From IMG/VR virus record IMGVR_UViG_3300008113_006297, positions 1-22,580 of that record: a stretch of DNA of 22,580 bases; one strand, given 5' to 3'. The notes under the pieces were generated by a model, which had not been told where the DNA came from, did no database searches, and worked only from the letters and a program-made list of their open reading frames with translations. The position numbers and the translations under genes are program-made. Source of the DNA: a virus. Below are positions 6,474 to 13,780 of the stretch, one piece after another (positions within the stretch are counted from its first letter, which is position 1; each line of letters begins with the position of its first letter).

Positions 6474-9261
6474 ACGATGTAATGTGAATAGATGAAGATA
6501 CTTCGGTTTTAGTTGATATTGGTTCGTATTTTAAACCAGCACTCACCATACCCATACTTCCACTATATGTTATTACACCATTAAAAGTTGTACCACTTAA
6601 ATTTAAAACTCCAGATGTACCAGAAGTACCAGATGCACCACCAGCTCCACCAACAGATGAACCAGATGTAAATTCAATCCAACTACCACTAATTCTACCC
6701 ATAAATTTATTAGTAGTAGTATTATAATATACATCACCATTTGCAGGTGCTAAACTACTAGTTTGTCCATCAGTAAAACTTGCCAATCTTAATGATGATG
6801 AAGTTATTACTACTGCATTTCCTGCATTTAAATTGATATTTGTTGATGAATATATTTCAGGTGTACCAGGAGAAGTTACGGTTATTGCAGATGCTGTTAT
6901 TGAACCACTAACTCTAAATGAACCAGTTACATATAAATCTCCATTTGCTGAATAATATGAACCCGTTTGTGCAAATACGCTACTTCCACCACCACCTTGA
7001 AATGCTACTCCATTTTGATATAATGAACCGCTGAAATAAATTGAACCAGTAACAATCATACCACCATCAACCCATATAGAACCCGTATGCACTATTCTAC
7101 CATCTTTGAATTGAGTTCTTCTTTGTCTATCTTTTATATAAATAGGTCCACTTAATGCCGTATTTGCTGAGCTACAATAGAAGATTGTTGAACCAGGAAC
7201 TGAACCACTTGTGTTATACGTTACAGTACCATTTGTTGCACCATTATTGTTTACACCAGTCACTCCCTGTCCAGTACCTGAGGTTACTGATGTTTTAATG
7301 TAGAATGGGTGCGATGCTGCTACTACGTTAAATACGATTGTATCACCATGATAAACCCAAATATCAACATCTTCGCCTCTTTCCAAAGTTGGGTCATTTG
7401 ATGGAGTAAATACATATCCACTATTACCATTATTTACCACACTCCAATCTCTAACCATTGATTGTGTTACAATGAAATCTTTGAATAAGCCCGATGCCGA
7501 TTGTACAAATCCTGCATCTAATATTTGTGCCGAACCTGTTATCCATCCATTATACGATGCTGATGAAAACGATGCACCATTACCACCTGTTAATGATACA
7601 ACAACGCCATTTGCACCCGATGGAGTAAGAATAACACTTCCACTAAAAGATATATCTCTTACAGCATAAACTGCAGTTATTCCTCCGTTACCATCTCTAA
7701 CACCAATTTCGGTTGTTGTACCAGAAGTACCCGAAGAACCACCCGAACCATTAGAACCTCCCGATGTACCAGAAGAACCCGATGTACCACTTACACCAGG
7801 AGAACCATTAGTACCAGAAGAACCTATTGCAGAAGTACCAGATGTACCGTTTGTACCTGCTAAGCTACTACCACTAGTACCACTCAAACCAGATGTTCCA
7901 GATGTTCCAGCAGTTGATGTTTGACCAGAAGTACCAGATGTGCCGGCAGTACCATCAGTACCACTTCCTCCGCCACCAGTCACATCTACTAATAAATTGC
8001 CACCACCTAAATCAGTTACACTAAAATCGGCAGTTAATTCTAAAGTATCAACTGACGTATATGTTGAAGCACCTCTTACAACACTTATTGTACTTCCACC
8101 ACCACCACCACTTAATGATGATGTTGCTATTTGACGTGTATTTTGATTAGTTGGTCCACCTACCCAAACATATCCTTCTCTTAAAGATGCACTCAAAGGA
8201 CCCGTTGTTGATAATCCAGCTGCACCAGAAACAATTCCTGATGCATTTACACCACCAACCATAAACGTTGAACCAGTAACTTGCAATGAACCACTTATGA
8301 TTGCAGAACCAGTATATGGGAAAGAACCTCCGCCACCGCCAGCTCCAAATCCTAATGCGGTAATTTGCGCTGCACCGGATACTAATCCTACAGCTTTTAG
8401 TGATGCAGTATATGCTTCTAATCCATTTACTTCACCCCTAATTGAACCGGTGAAAGTGTTTAAAGATGCAGTTGTCACATTTACCGATGCGGTATGTCTA
8501 TTTGTTGAACCACTAAAGAAATTTAAATTTGGAATACCAGAGCCTATTGAACTTGTAAACGCATTTAATGAACCCGTTGCAATTCCTATTTGAGCAAATT
8601 GATTATTATATGAAGATGTAAGATAGCTCATAAATTGAATATGAGCTTCAGTTGATGCCGAAAATGCGTTTAGTGATGCTGTTGTTTGTTGTATTCTTGG
8701 TACTAAATCAGCTCCTGCTAATGTACCATCTTGTCCAGATGTTCCACTTACACCGCTTGTGCCGGCGGTGCCGGTTGTGCCTGCAGTACCCGTTGTGCCT
8801 GCAGTACCAGATGAGCCTGCTGAGCCGTTAGTGCCATTGACACCACTTGTACCATTTACGCCACTCGTACCATTTACGCCACTTGTACCATTTACGCCAC
8901 TCGTACCATTCACTGCACTTGTTCCAGATGTACCAGAAGTTTGAATACTACCGGATACTAAACTCCATCCAATTGCACCATCCACCGGGTCATAAACAAC
9001 TACCTTATCGGTTGTGTTTTTAAAAGATATTGACGAGGATGTGAATTTTAAACTACCCGAAATTAAAGCACTACCTGTAAATTGTCCACTTAATGTTCCT
9101 TGTAATGTTGAAAGATTGGAAACGGATTGAGATACCGCCAAAAATGAACCAGTCATTAAAGCAGTAAATGAGCCTGATGTTTGTTCTAAAATATTCAGGT
9201 TGGCGTCCATTTCTGCTGCTGTAAGTGGACTGCCCTTTATAAGTCTTTGTGTAATTGCCAT
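6436..9261 (-). CDS. Collagen-like phage tail fibre / structural protein
   Basis: The N terminus MAITQRLIKGSPLTAAEMDANLNIL (1-25) matches the 'GSPLT..E.DAN' start common in T4-like phage fibre proteins. Then come Gly-X-Y triplets (about 110-181, mostly GTS, GVN, GTA, GTT), helical ASLNAF repeats (about 195-290), a second Gly-X-Y region (about 434-515), a cupredoxin-like domain (about 604-710), repeated 'TGS.xxSGS' beta segments, and NGDVYYNTTTNKFMGRISGSW (about 841-861), a familiar fibre motif. The protein is dominated by Gly, Ser and Thr, with no transmembrane segment. It probably forms a trimeric host-contact fibre. The very low complexity means internal domain limits are approximate. Six glycosyltransferase genes flank it at a distance. 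Confidence 0.88.
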   Translation of the reverse strand: MAITQRLIKGSPLTAAEMDANLNILEQTSGSFTALMTGSFLAVSQSVSNLSTLQGTLSGQFTGSALISGSLKFTSSSISFKNTTDKVVVYDPVDGAIGWSLVSGSIQTSGTSGTSAVNGTSGVNGTSGVNGTSGVNGTSGVNGTNGSAGSSGTAGTTGTAGTTGTAGTSGVSGTSGQDGTLAGADLVPRIQQTTASLNAFSASTEAHIQFMSYLTSSYNNQFAQIGIATGSLNAFTSSIGSGIPNLNFFSGSTNRHTASVNVTTASLNTFTGSIRGEVNGLEAYTASLKAVGLVSGAAQITALGFGAGGGGGSFPYTGSAIISGSLQVTGSTFMVGGVNASGIVSGAAGLSTTGPLSASLREGYVWVGGPTNQNTRQIATSSLSGGGGGSTISVVRGASTYTSVDTLELTADFSVTDLGGGNLLVDVTGGGGSGTDGTAGTSGTSGQTSTAGTSGTSGLSGTSGSSLAGTNGTSGTSAIGSSGTNGSPGVSGTSGSSGTSGGSNGSGGSSGTSGTTTEIGVRDGNGGITAVYAVRDISFSGSVILTPSGANGVVVSLTGGNGASFSSASYNGWITGSAQILDAGFVQSASGLFKDFIVTQSMVRDWSVVNNGNSGYVFTPSNDPTLERGEDVDIWVYHGDTIVFNVVAASHPFYIKTSVTSGTGQGVTGVNNNGATNGTVTYNTSGSVPGSTIFYCSSANTALSGPIYIKDRQRRTQFKDGRIVHTGSIWVDGGMIVTGSIYFSGSLYQNGVAFQGGGGSSVFAQTGSYYSANGDLYVTGSFRVSGSITASAITVTSPGTPEIYSSTNINLNAGNAVVITSSSLRLASFTDGQTSSLAPANGDVYYNTTTNKFMGRISGSWIEFTSGSSVGGAGGASGTSGTSGVLNLSGTTFNGVITYSGSMGMVSAGLKYEPISTKTEVSSSIHITSYERIQRYLKRGN
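7132..7452 (-). other. Cupredoxin-like domain inside the fibre
   Basis: Residues about 604-710 show the pattern YVFTPSNDPTLERGEDVDIWV, SHPFYIKT, GVTGVNNNGATNGTVTY and STIFYCSSANTALSGPIYI. This is the layout of the cupredoxin-like module found in T4-like marine phage fibres (rGd..F....HPF.I ... Y.C..H..M.G.I.I). The first His and the Cys are kept, but the 'H..M' ligand positions read as N/T and L, so copper binding is unlikely. Confidence 0.6.
7717..7962 (-). repeat. Second collagen-like Gly-X-Y region of the fibre
   Basis: This stretch encodes residues about 434-515, mostly GTS, GTA, GTN and GSS triplets with several phase breaks (for example GQTSTAG and SLAGTN). Proline is nearly absent. 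The phase breaks suggest decay or separate short triple-helical blocks. Confidence 0.7.
8756..8809 (-). repeat. Three 18-bp tandem repeats (GTAGTT codons)
   Basis: Units 8774-8791 and 8792-8809 differ only at their last base; 8756-8773 is a diverged third copy. Each encodes two Gly-X-Y triplets, so loss or gain of a unit keeps the fibre frame open. Confidence 0.75.
8831..8920 (-). repeat. Five 18-bp tandem repeats (GVNGTS codons)
   Basis: Units begin at 8831, 8849, 8867, 8885 and 8903. The three middle units differ only at the last base, alternating C, T, C, which gives a nested 36-bp period. The outer units are more diverged. The near-identity at DNA level indicates recent tandem duplication. 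Confidence 0.85.
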
Positions 9262-9326
9262 TTATATTATGCTTGTAGGGTTCTATAATCTACAGTAAAT
9301 ATAAATATTCTAAAGAATAAGTTTGA
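9262..9326. other. 65-bp gap upstream of the fibre gene
   Basis: An AT-rich gap. It holds a 6-bp palindrome TATTCT-AA-AGAATA (9306-9319) and, on the minus strand, TATATTTA at 9303-9296, a possible degenerate -7 box. No TTG lies 19-20 bases upstream of that box, so I do not call a host-type promoter here. A phage-specific late promoter for the fibre and protease genes is possible. Confidence 0.35.
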
Positions 9327-9917
9327 TTATAATCTAAAGTTTTCCTCTTTGGCTAAATTTTGTTTTCTTTGATATTGCTTTCGTTCTTGTTCGGTAACAA
9401 CACCATCTTTATTCAAGTCCATTGGGTCATAACAATTTTTACCTAAAAGTTCATTCATTAACCAATTTTCATCTAAATAAACAGTCTTAATTTGTTTGAT
9501 ACCTTCAAGTGAATATGTTCTAAACGCAGTTGGGTCACTTGTATAAATAGAATCGGTTTTTACTTTTGCAAAAATACCTGCACCTTTTCTTGTATCTTCA
9601 ATAATACAATTTTCAAATTCCTGATTAACAAAATTTGCTCTTATAGTTTCACATTTTAGTGAAGGTTTTATAAGTTTCTTAAACCATGCAAAAAATTTTT
9701 CTGGTCTAACTTCAGTAATTTTAATACAATTTAATTTTTTATCGGATGTAACCCCCATTAAAAATACTAATGTAGTTTTTTGTCCACTAAAAGTTTGTTT
9801 ATGTCCATCGGCATACTGATATGAAACAATCTTATAAAAATTACGAGTTTTTAGATTAGTTTTATTTGCTAAAAACTCTTTTTTTAAGAACTTTTTATAT
9901 TGATTTGCGTACGCCAC
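9327..9917 (-). CDS. Unknown phage protein with a C-terminal EF-hand loop
   Basis: I do not recognise the overall family. The 196-residue protein has a lysine-rich helical N terminus (1-24), then a compact strand-rich region KIVSYQYADGHKQTFSG (29-45) and LVFLMGV...LNCIKITEV (50-70). Near the C terminus is a canonical calcium-binding loop, D167-L-N169-K-D171-G-V-V-T175-E-Q-E178, with acidic or oxygen ligands at positions 1, 3, 5, 9 and 12. A single EF-hand of this kind is seen in calcium-stabilised structural proteins and dockerins. It sits 65 bp upstream of the fibre gene and one base downstream of a GT4 gene, so a virion or fibre-assembly role is plausible but unproven. Confidence 0.8.
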   Translation of the reverse strand: MAYANQYKKFLKKEFLANKTNLKTRNFYKIVSYQYADGHKQTFSGQKTTLVFLMGVTSDKKLNCIKITEVRPEKFFAWFKKLIKPSLKCETIRANFVNQEFENCIIEDTRKGAGIFAKVKTDSIYTSDPTAFRTYSLEGIKQIKTVYLDENWLMNELLGKNCYDPMDLNKDGVVTEQERKQYQRKQNLAKEENFRL

Positions 9918-9918
9918 T

Positions 9919-11226
9919 TTATACTTTATTTAATTTTGGTATCTGCATTTTTGAAGAATTTACCTTTGGCATATTAAACGGTACTAATTGAGGTGCTTTC
10001 TTTACATAAGTATCAAGTATTTGTGTAAATCTTTCATGCATTTTTTCTAAAGTAAAGTTTTTTAATGTGTTTTCTCTTAAACCTGCAGATTTTTCCAAAT
10101 ATGAATTATATTTGTTATAAACATCATAAATTTTATTTGCAGCATTTGAATAATTTACAGTAAACCATTGAGATTCTTTCATAATGAATTGGTCTGCTGC
10201 CGATTCATCAATTGGAGTGAGTGAACCTTCTAGTAGAACTGCATTTTCGGCGGGTAGGAAATCAACATGCCCACTCCACCCACTTACTATAATTGGTTTA
10301 CCTGTAAGAGTAAACTCAGCTAATGGTCTACCATACCCTTCACCTTTTGTAAATGATAACATAGCTTTTACTTTTGGATTGTGATAAAGATTACTCATAT
10401 CAGTTTCTTCTAAATCCCCATGTATCAAATATATTGAAGGACATTTATCTCCAAAAGGTTTCAGCACCTCATCAATTTTTCGGCGAGTTTCTTCTCTATC
10501 AATTACACTAAATCCGGCATGCGATGTTTTTACAACAAGCGCAGGTCTTTTTTCTTTTGGTAGATATTGGAATACCGTTGCAAACGTTTTTATTGCCATA
10601 CCAATATCTTTTCTATCTTGTCCCAAAGAACCCTTTAACCAATGTCCAACAATAAGAAAACAAAAATCTTCTTTTACATTGTCTAATATATCAATTTTTG
10701 AACCTGGTTTATGAAAACCTTTTGAAAATATTTCAGTATCAACACCTTCAAAAAGAACTTCAATTGGTTTATCAACTTTAAATTCTCCAACAATTTGTCC
10801 GGTTGATTGGTCTTTTTGTTGATACACAGTTCCGCCTATATTACCTTTTGTAAATTGCGAAGGAACAATAATTAAATCCATTTTGTTTGAACCTTCAATA
10901 AAATCTTTTGGTGCAATTGTGGTTTCAACTCCCGCAGTTATACCAATATTATAATGTCCTTTTGGTTCAAATTCGTTTGCCACCGAAACTTGCATAAACA
11001 CATCCGGCTTTTCACCAATCTCACCAATAACTCTTTCTAACATCCATCTTCCAAATTCATCCTGGTCACTCACCTGATTTTGTGGAGTGTTACCCCAACG
11101 AAGTGGGATAATTTTTATATCGTACTTATCCATCTTACGAAGTGATTTCATCAAATCTCTACAATGGTCACCATATCCACTTCTTGTAAAAATAGGTCCC
11201 TGAAATACTAACGTTGCTTTACTCAT
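9919..11226 (-). CDS. GT4-type (GT-B fold) glycosyltransferase
   Basis: The 435-residue protein has the GT-B two-domain layout. The N-terminal Rossmann segment ATLVFQGPIFTRSGYGDHCR contains the acceptor-side 'SGYG' turn. The linker VLFEGVDTEIFSKG (about 157-170) is the typical 'P.GVD...F' signature. The donor-site E-x7-E motif is E296-GYGRPLA-E304, followed by GKPIIVSGWSG. No membrane segment is visible. It lies 3 bp after the other GT4 gene (11230-12612) and 1 bp before the EF-hand protein gene, so the three form one operon leading toward the fibre. Donor and acceptor cannot be read from the sequence. Confidence 0.93.
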   Translation of the reverse strand: MSKATLVFQGPIFTRSGYGDHCRDLMKSLRKMDKYDIKIIPLRWGNTPQNQVSDQDEFGRWMLERVIGEIGEKPDVFMQVSVANEFEPKGHYNIGITAGVETTIAPKDFIEGSNKMDLIIVPSQFTKGNIGGTVYQQKDQSTGQIVGEFKVDKPIEVLFEGVDTEIFSKGFHKPGSKIDILDNVKEDFCFLIVGHWLKGSLGQDRKDIGMAIKTFATVFQYLPKEKRPALVVKTSHAGFSVIDREETRRKIDEVLKPFGDKCPSIYLIHGDLEETDMSNLYHNPKVKAMLSFTKGEGYGRPLAEFTLTGKPIIVSGWSGHVDFLPAENAVLLEGSLTPIDESAADQFIMKESQWFTVNYSNAANKIYDVYNKYNSYLEKSAGLRENTLKNFTLEKMHERFTQILDTYVKKAPQLVPFNMPKVNSSKMQIPKLNKV

Positions 11227-11229
11227 AAC

Positions 11230-12612
11230 TTATTTAATTTTGAATACATCAAATCTTTTTCTTGGTTTCCAATTTTGGAATGTTGACTCAATACCATCAA
11301 TAAGTGTCTGGCACATATTGGTATGATTCAATCCAGCTTCATTTATAAAATGCTCTCTACCTTTTAATGCATTTTGTTTTCTTTGTTCTTTTGGAGTATT
11401 ATACATTTTTTCAATAGCTTCCGCTACATCATGCAAATCAACTCTATCATCCCAAATGTAAGGTGTAGGTACTGAACCTGCCAATGCCAATGCTCTACTC
11501 CATACAGGAATTGCCCAAGGGCCAGGTTCTGCTTTCCCTTCCCACTTTCTCCATTCATGCAAAGAACCTATCTTAATATAATCTTCAGCTACTAATACAT
11601 TACCCTCTACTTTAAATCCACATTGGTCTTGCAATCCACCGGTTACGTTTACAATAATTGGAGTACCAGCCATTACCGATTCTGCAGTTGCTAATCCGAA
11701 TCCTTCGTTGTTAGCAATGTTAATTGTACAATCTGCGATATTATAATTCCAATTTAATTCATGTTGTAATCTTCTCTTTTCTGAAAACTTAATATTACAA
11801 TCAGGTGCTACAGCTTCTATAACTGCCGGAAGGTCAGTTCCATTATCATCCACAGGCTGTGTATGCATTAATAACAAACACTTATCTGCTTTTTCTTTAC
11901 CAATCTTTTCACAAAACAATTTAAAAGCGTAGATTACATCGGCCGGCTGTTTTCTTCTGATGTTACGATTGCTCCAATAAAGTACAAACTCATAATCTTT
12001 ACCGCCTAAAATTTCATTACGATATTCAGTAGGAACATCCGTTGGTTTGTATATATCAGTATTAATACCATGTGGTACATAACTAACTTGCCAAGGTTGT
12101 TTTGGTATCCAAGTTGGTTTATCAGTTCTTTGACCAATTCTACTGATAATACCATAGGTTTGACGAGATATGCAACCTATCCAATCACAACTTTCATAGA
12201 AGTTACGATTGTACATTGGGTCTGGCAAATCATCCCAAATTGCATAAAACAATAAAGGAATATTTTGTCTTATTTCATGCTCTATATCATATAACCAAGT
12301 CCAATAGCGTGGGTCAGTAAAGTGTAGGATAGCATCTGGCTTTTCCGCATTAATTAATTGACGAATCAAATCGGCATTACCATATCCATTCCAAGGAAGT
12401 ATTTTTACACTAGCATCAGCTATTCCATAATTTTTTTGAATATCTTCACTTACATCCAAAACCCTACCTTGCTCAGGATGATTAATAGCTGCCCCCACCT
12501 GAAACCAATCGTATTTATGAACTGTCCCTAATACTAATTCTTTAGACATTGTAGCGATACCGCTCGCCATTCTTAAATCATCTGAAAGTAACAATATTTT
12601 TTTCTTTGCCAT
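11230..12612 (-). CDS. GT4-type (GT-B fold) glycosyltransferase
   Basis: The 460-residue protein starts KKILLLSDDLRMASGIATMS, the nucleotide-fold beginning with a GT4-like 'SG' turn. It has the linker YVPHGINTDIYKP (178-190) and the donor-binding E-x7-E motif E303-GFGLATA-E311, followed by GTPIIVNVTGG. All core positions of an active retaining GT4 enzyme are present. It is followed after 3 bp by the second GT4 gene; the two are similar in plan but clearly diverged. Upstream, 8 bp separate it from the small ribbon-helix-helix-like gene. Substrates are unknown; given the fibre downstream, a virion glycan or host surface-type glycan are both possible. Confidence 0.93.
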   Translation of the reverse strand: MAKKKILLLSDDLRMASGIATMSKELVLGTVHKYDWFQVGAAINHPEQGRVLDVSEDIQKNYGIADASVKILPWNGYGNADLIRQLINAEKPDAILHFTDPRYWTWLYDIEHEIRQNIPLLFYAIWDDLPDPMYNRNFYESCDWIGCISRQTYGIISRIGQRTDKPTWIPKQPWQVSYVPHGINTDIYKPTDVPTEYRNEILGGKDYEFVLYWSNRNIRRKQPADVIYAFKLFCEKIGKEKADKCLLLMHTQPVDDNGTDLPAVIEAVAPDCNIKFSEKRRLQHELNWNYNIADCTINIANNEGFGLATAESVMAGTPIIVNVTGGLQDQCGFKVEGNVLVAEDYIKIGSLHEWRKWEGKAEPGPWAIPVWSRALALAGSVPTPYIWDDRVDLHDVAEAIEKMYNTPKEQRKQNALKGREHFINEAGLNHTNMCQTLIDGIESTFQNWKPRKRFDVFKIK

Positions 12613-12620
12613 AACTAATT

Positions 12621-12821
12621 TTAAAATTGTGAACCTGAAATTTGTAATTGTAAGTACTCATTCATTTCTTTACGAAATTCTTCGTCTTTAACATATCTTT
12701 CAACCGTTCTATTAACTAATTTTTGTAAGGTAACATCGGAATCAAATGATACTTTTTTAAATGATGAATACACATCTTTCAATATCTTCACAGTTGTAAG
12801 TTTTGTGTTTTCTTGAATCAT
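12621..12821 (-). CDS. Small ribbon-helix-helix-like protein
   Basis: The 66-residue protein has a plausible beta strand TTVKILK (9-15), then helix VYSSFKKVSFDS, a turn, and helix TLQKLVNRTVERYVKDEEFRK. This strand-helix-helix order matches ribbon-helix-helix (Arc/MetJ-type) DNA-binding proteins, which act as dimers and often repress their own operon. It is the first gene after a 59-bp gap and precedes the two glycosyltransferases by 8 bp, a natural place for a local regulator. No toxin partner is adjacent. The fold call rests on pattern alone. Confidence 0.6.
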   Translation of the reverse strand: MIQENTKLTTVKILKDVYSSFKKVSFDSDVTLQKLVNRTVERYVKDEEFRKEMNEYLQLQISGSQF

Positions 12822-12834
12822 TGTCTTTTTATTT

Positions 12835-12854
12835 TAATATATTTGTATATATAA
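12835..12854. repeat. 20-bp AT-rich element, copy 2
   Basis: Exact copy of the element at 4824-4843, located 14 bp upstream of the ribbon-helix-helix-like gene and inside the 59-bp gap between it and the nuclease gene. No TTG-N19/20-TAnnTTTG promoter is visible in this gap, so this element is the only obvious candidate signal for transcription of the gene pair downstream. Confidence 0.6.
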
Positions 12855-12880
12855 GTATATAGAAAATAAAAAAACAAAAA

Positions 12881-13744
12881 TTAAGGTTTACCATCACAAT
12901 GTTTTCCTAAAAACTCACAATACTTACAATTCTTTTTGTTTGTACCTGGTACTTTTGGAAAAGGAATATCTTTGTATGTACCACCATCTTCAAAAACAGT
13001 GTTTACAAAATTCATAAATTTATCATATGCTTTTGTAACCGAAGGACCTCCATTTGAAGGAACGTGTTTTGACATATATGGTATAGGAAATGCTGAATCT
13101 TCTGGCAACTTCCTTCTCATAATTTGATATTCAACTTTGATTTTGTTAAGTGAAATATTAAAAAGTTCTGAATAATATTTTTTGTAAAGAAGTATTTGAG
13201 AATTTTTCATCTCATCCGCTTTCTGATATTGATTCCAACCCATTGTTGATGTTTTAAGGTCAACAATAATAATTGAGTTCTCAGCTAAATCTCTCAACAC
13301 AATATCAATGAATCCAATAAAGTGTACACCTTCTTTAATTGGTGCGTTTAGTGGAATCTCAATACCAACTAATTCATAGCCGGATTTGGAATAAAATTTG
13401 CTTGAATACTTTTTGAACCAACCGATTATTCTTCTACCATCGCCATAAAATTCTTCTAACTCAACTTGCTCACAAGGAGTTCCTTCGGTTAGTAATTCTT
13501 TTTCTTTTGTATAATGTTCTCTCATTTTATCAAGCAGTAACTTATCCAAGTCAATCTCATCCGCTTGTTTTTTAGAAACACCATACATAACTGATAGATA
13601 ATGTTGTAAGGTTTCGTGCATTGCCGAACCAAATATTGTGTGAATGTTACCTGAACTTTCACCTAACTTATCTATATACGATAACTTATACTGCTGGGGG
13701 CAGTTACTCCACATTGAGAACTGCGAAAATGATACTTTTGCCAT
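12881..13744 (-). CDS. PD-(D/E)XK nuclease, RecB/Cas4-like, with Fe-S-type cysteines
   Basis: The 287-residue protein opens with SFSQFSMWSNCPQQYKL (5-21), the usual start of RecB/Cas4/AddB-type nucleases. It has GSAMHE (39-44, H43), GFID (D147), IIIVDLKTS (D162 and K164) and QILLY (Q183), the full catalytic set for metal-dependent cleavage of DNA ends. Four cysteines, C15 and C273-x2-C276-x6-C283, have the layout of the 4Fe-4S cluster that ties the two ends together in AddB and Cas4. It has its own promoter (13749-13779). In T4-like phages this type of nuclease is often found with replication genes; a role in recombination or DNA-end processing is likely. No Cas genes or CRISPR repeats accompany it. 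Confidence 0.88.
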   Translation of the reverse strand: MAKVSFSQFSMWSNCPQQYKLSYIDKLGESSGNIHTIFGSAMHETLQHYLSVMYGVSKKQADEIDLDKLLLDKMREHYTKEKELLTEGTPCEQVELEEFYGDGRRIIGWFKKYSSKFYSKSGYELVGIEIPLNAPIKEGVHFIGFIDIVLRDLAENSIIIVDLKTSTMGWNQYQKADEMKNSQILLYKKYYSELFNISLNKIKVEYQIMRRKLPEDSAFPIPYMSKHVPSNGGPSVTKAYDKFMNFVNTVFEDGGTYKDIPFPKVPGTNKKNCKYCEFLGKHCDGKP

Positions 13745-13748
13745 AATG

Positions 13749-13779
13749 TAAATATACGAAAAAATGATGAATATACCAA
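13749..13779 (-). promoter_or_regulatory. Bacteroidetes-type promoter for the nuclease gene
   Basis: On the minus strand TTTGG (TTG at 13779-13777) is followed after 20 bases by TATATTTA (13756-13749), one mismatch from TAnnTTTG. CATT then leads directly to the ATG at 13744-13742. This 4-nt distance is identical to that at 4783-4813, again implying an almost leaderless message. The whole promoter fills the 36-bp gap behind the gp62-like gene. Confidence 0.7.
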
Positions 13780-13780
13780 A

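Larger units (their letters stand above)
8719..8934 (-). repeat. First collagen-like Gly-X-Y region of the fibre
   Basis: The segment encodes residues about 110-181: 24 consecutive triplets in phase, with a single Ala (A116) in a glycine position. The triplets are GTS, GVN, GTA and GTT rather than proline-rich ones. Such Thr-rich triplets resemble the GXT repeats of bacterial collagen-like proteins, some of which are O-glycosylated on Thr. Confidence 0.8.

Noticed and set aside
8719-8934. Regularly repeated short units considered as a CRISPR array
   Set aside because: The units are directly adjacent without unique spacers and encode in-frame Gly-X-Y triplets of the fibre.
7472-8944. Several plus-strand open frames rich in Pro, Val and Ala opposite the fibre gene
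   Set aside because: They are the antisense of Gly/Ser/Thr repeat codons (GGT, TCT, ACT type), have no conserved motifs, and no promoter precedes them.
9306-9319. Palindrome TATTCT-AA-AGAATA as an intrinsic terminator
   Set aside because: The stem is short and AT-only apart from two pairs, the loop is too small, and no U-run follows on the minus strand.
642-12612. T4-style glucosylation of hydroxymethylcytosine as the job of the glycosyltransferases
   Set aside because: No hydroxymethylase or similar base-modifying enzyme appears in the window and the transferases are not recognisably of the T4 DNA-glucosyltransferase type; DNA glycosylation remains only a remote alternative.
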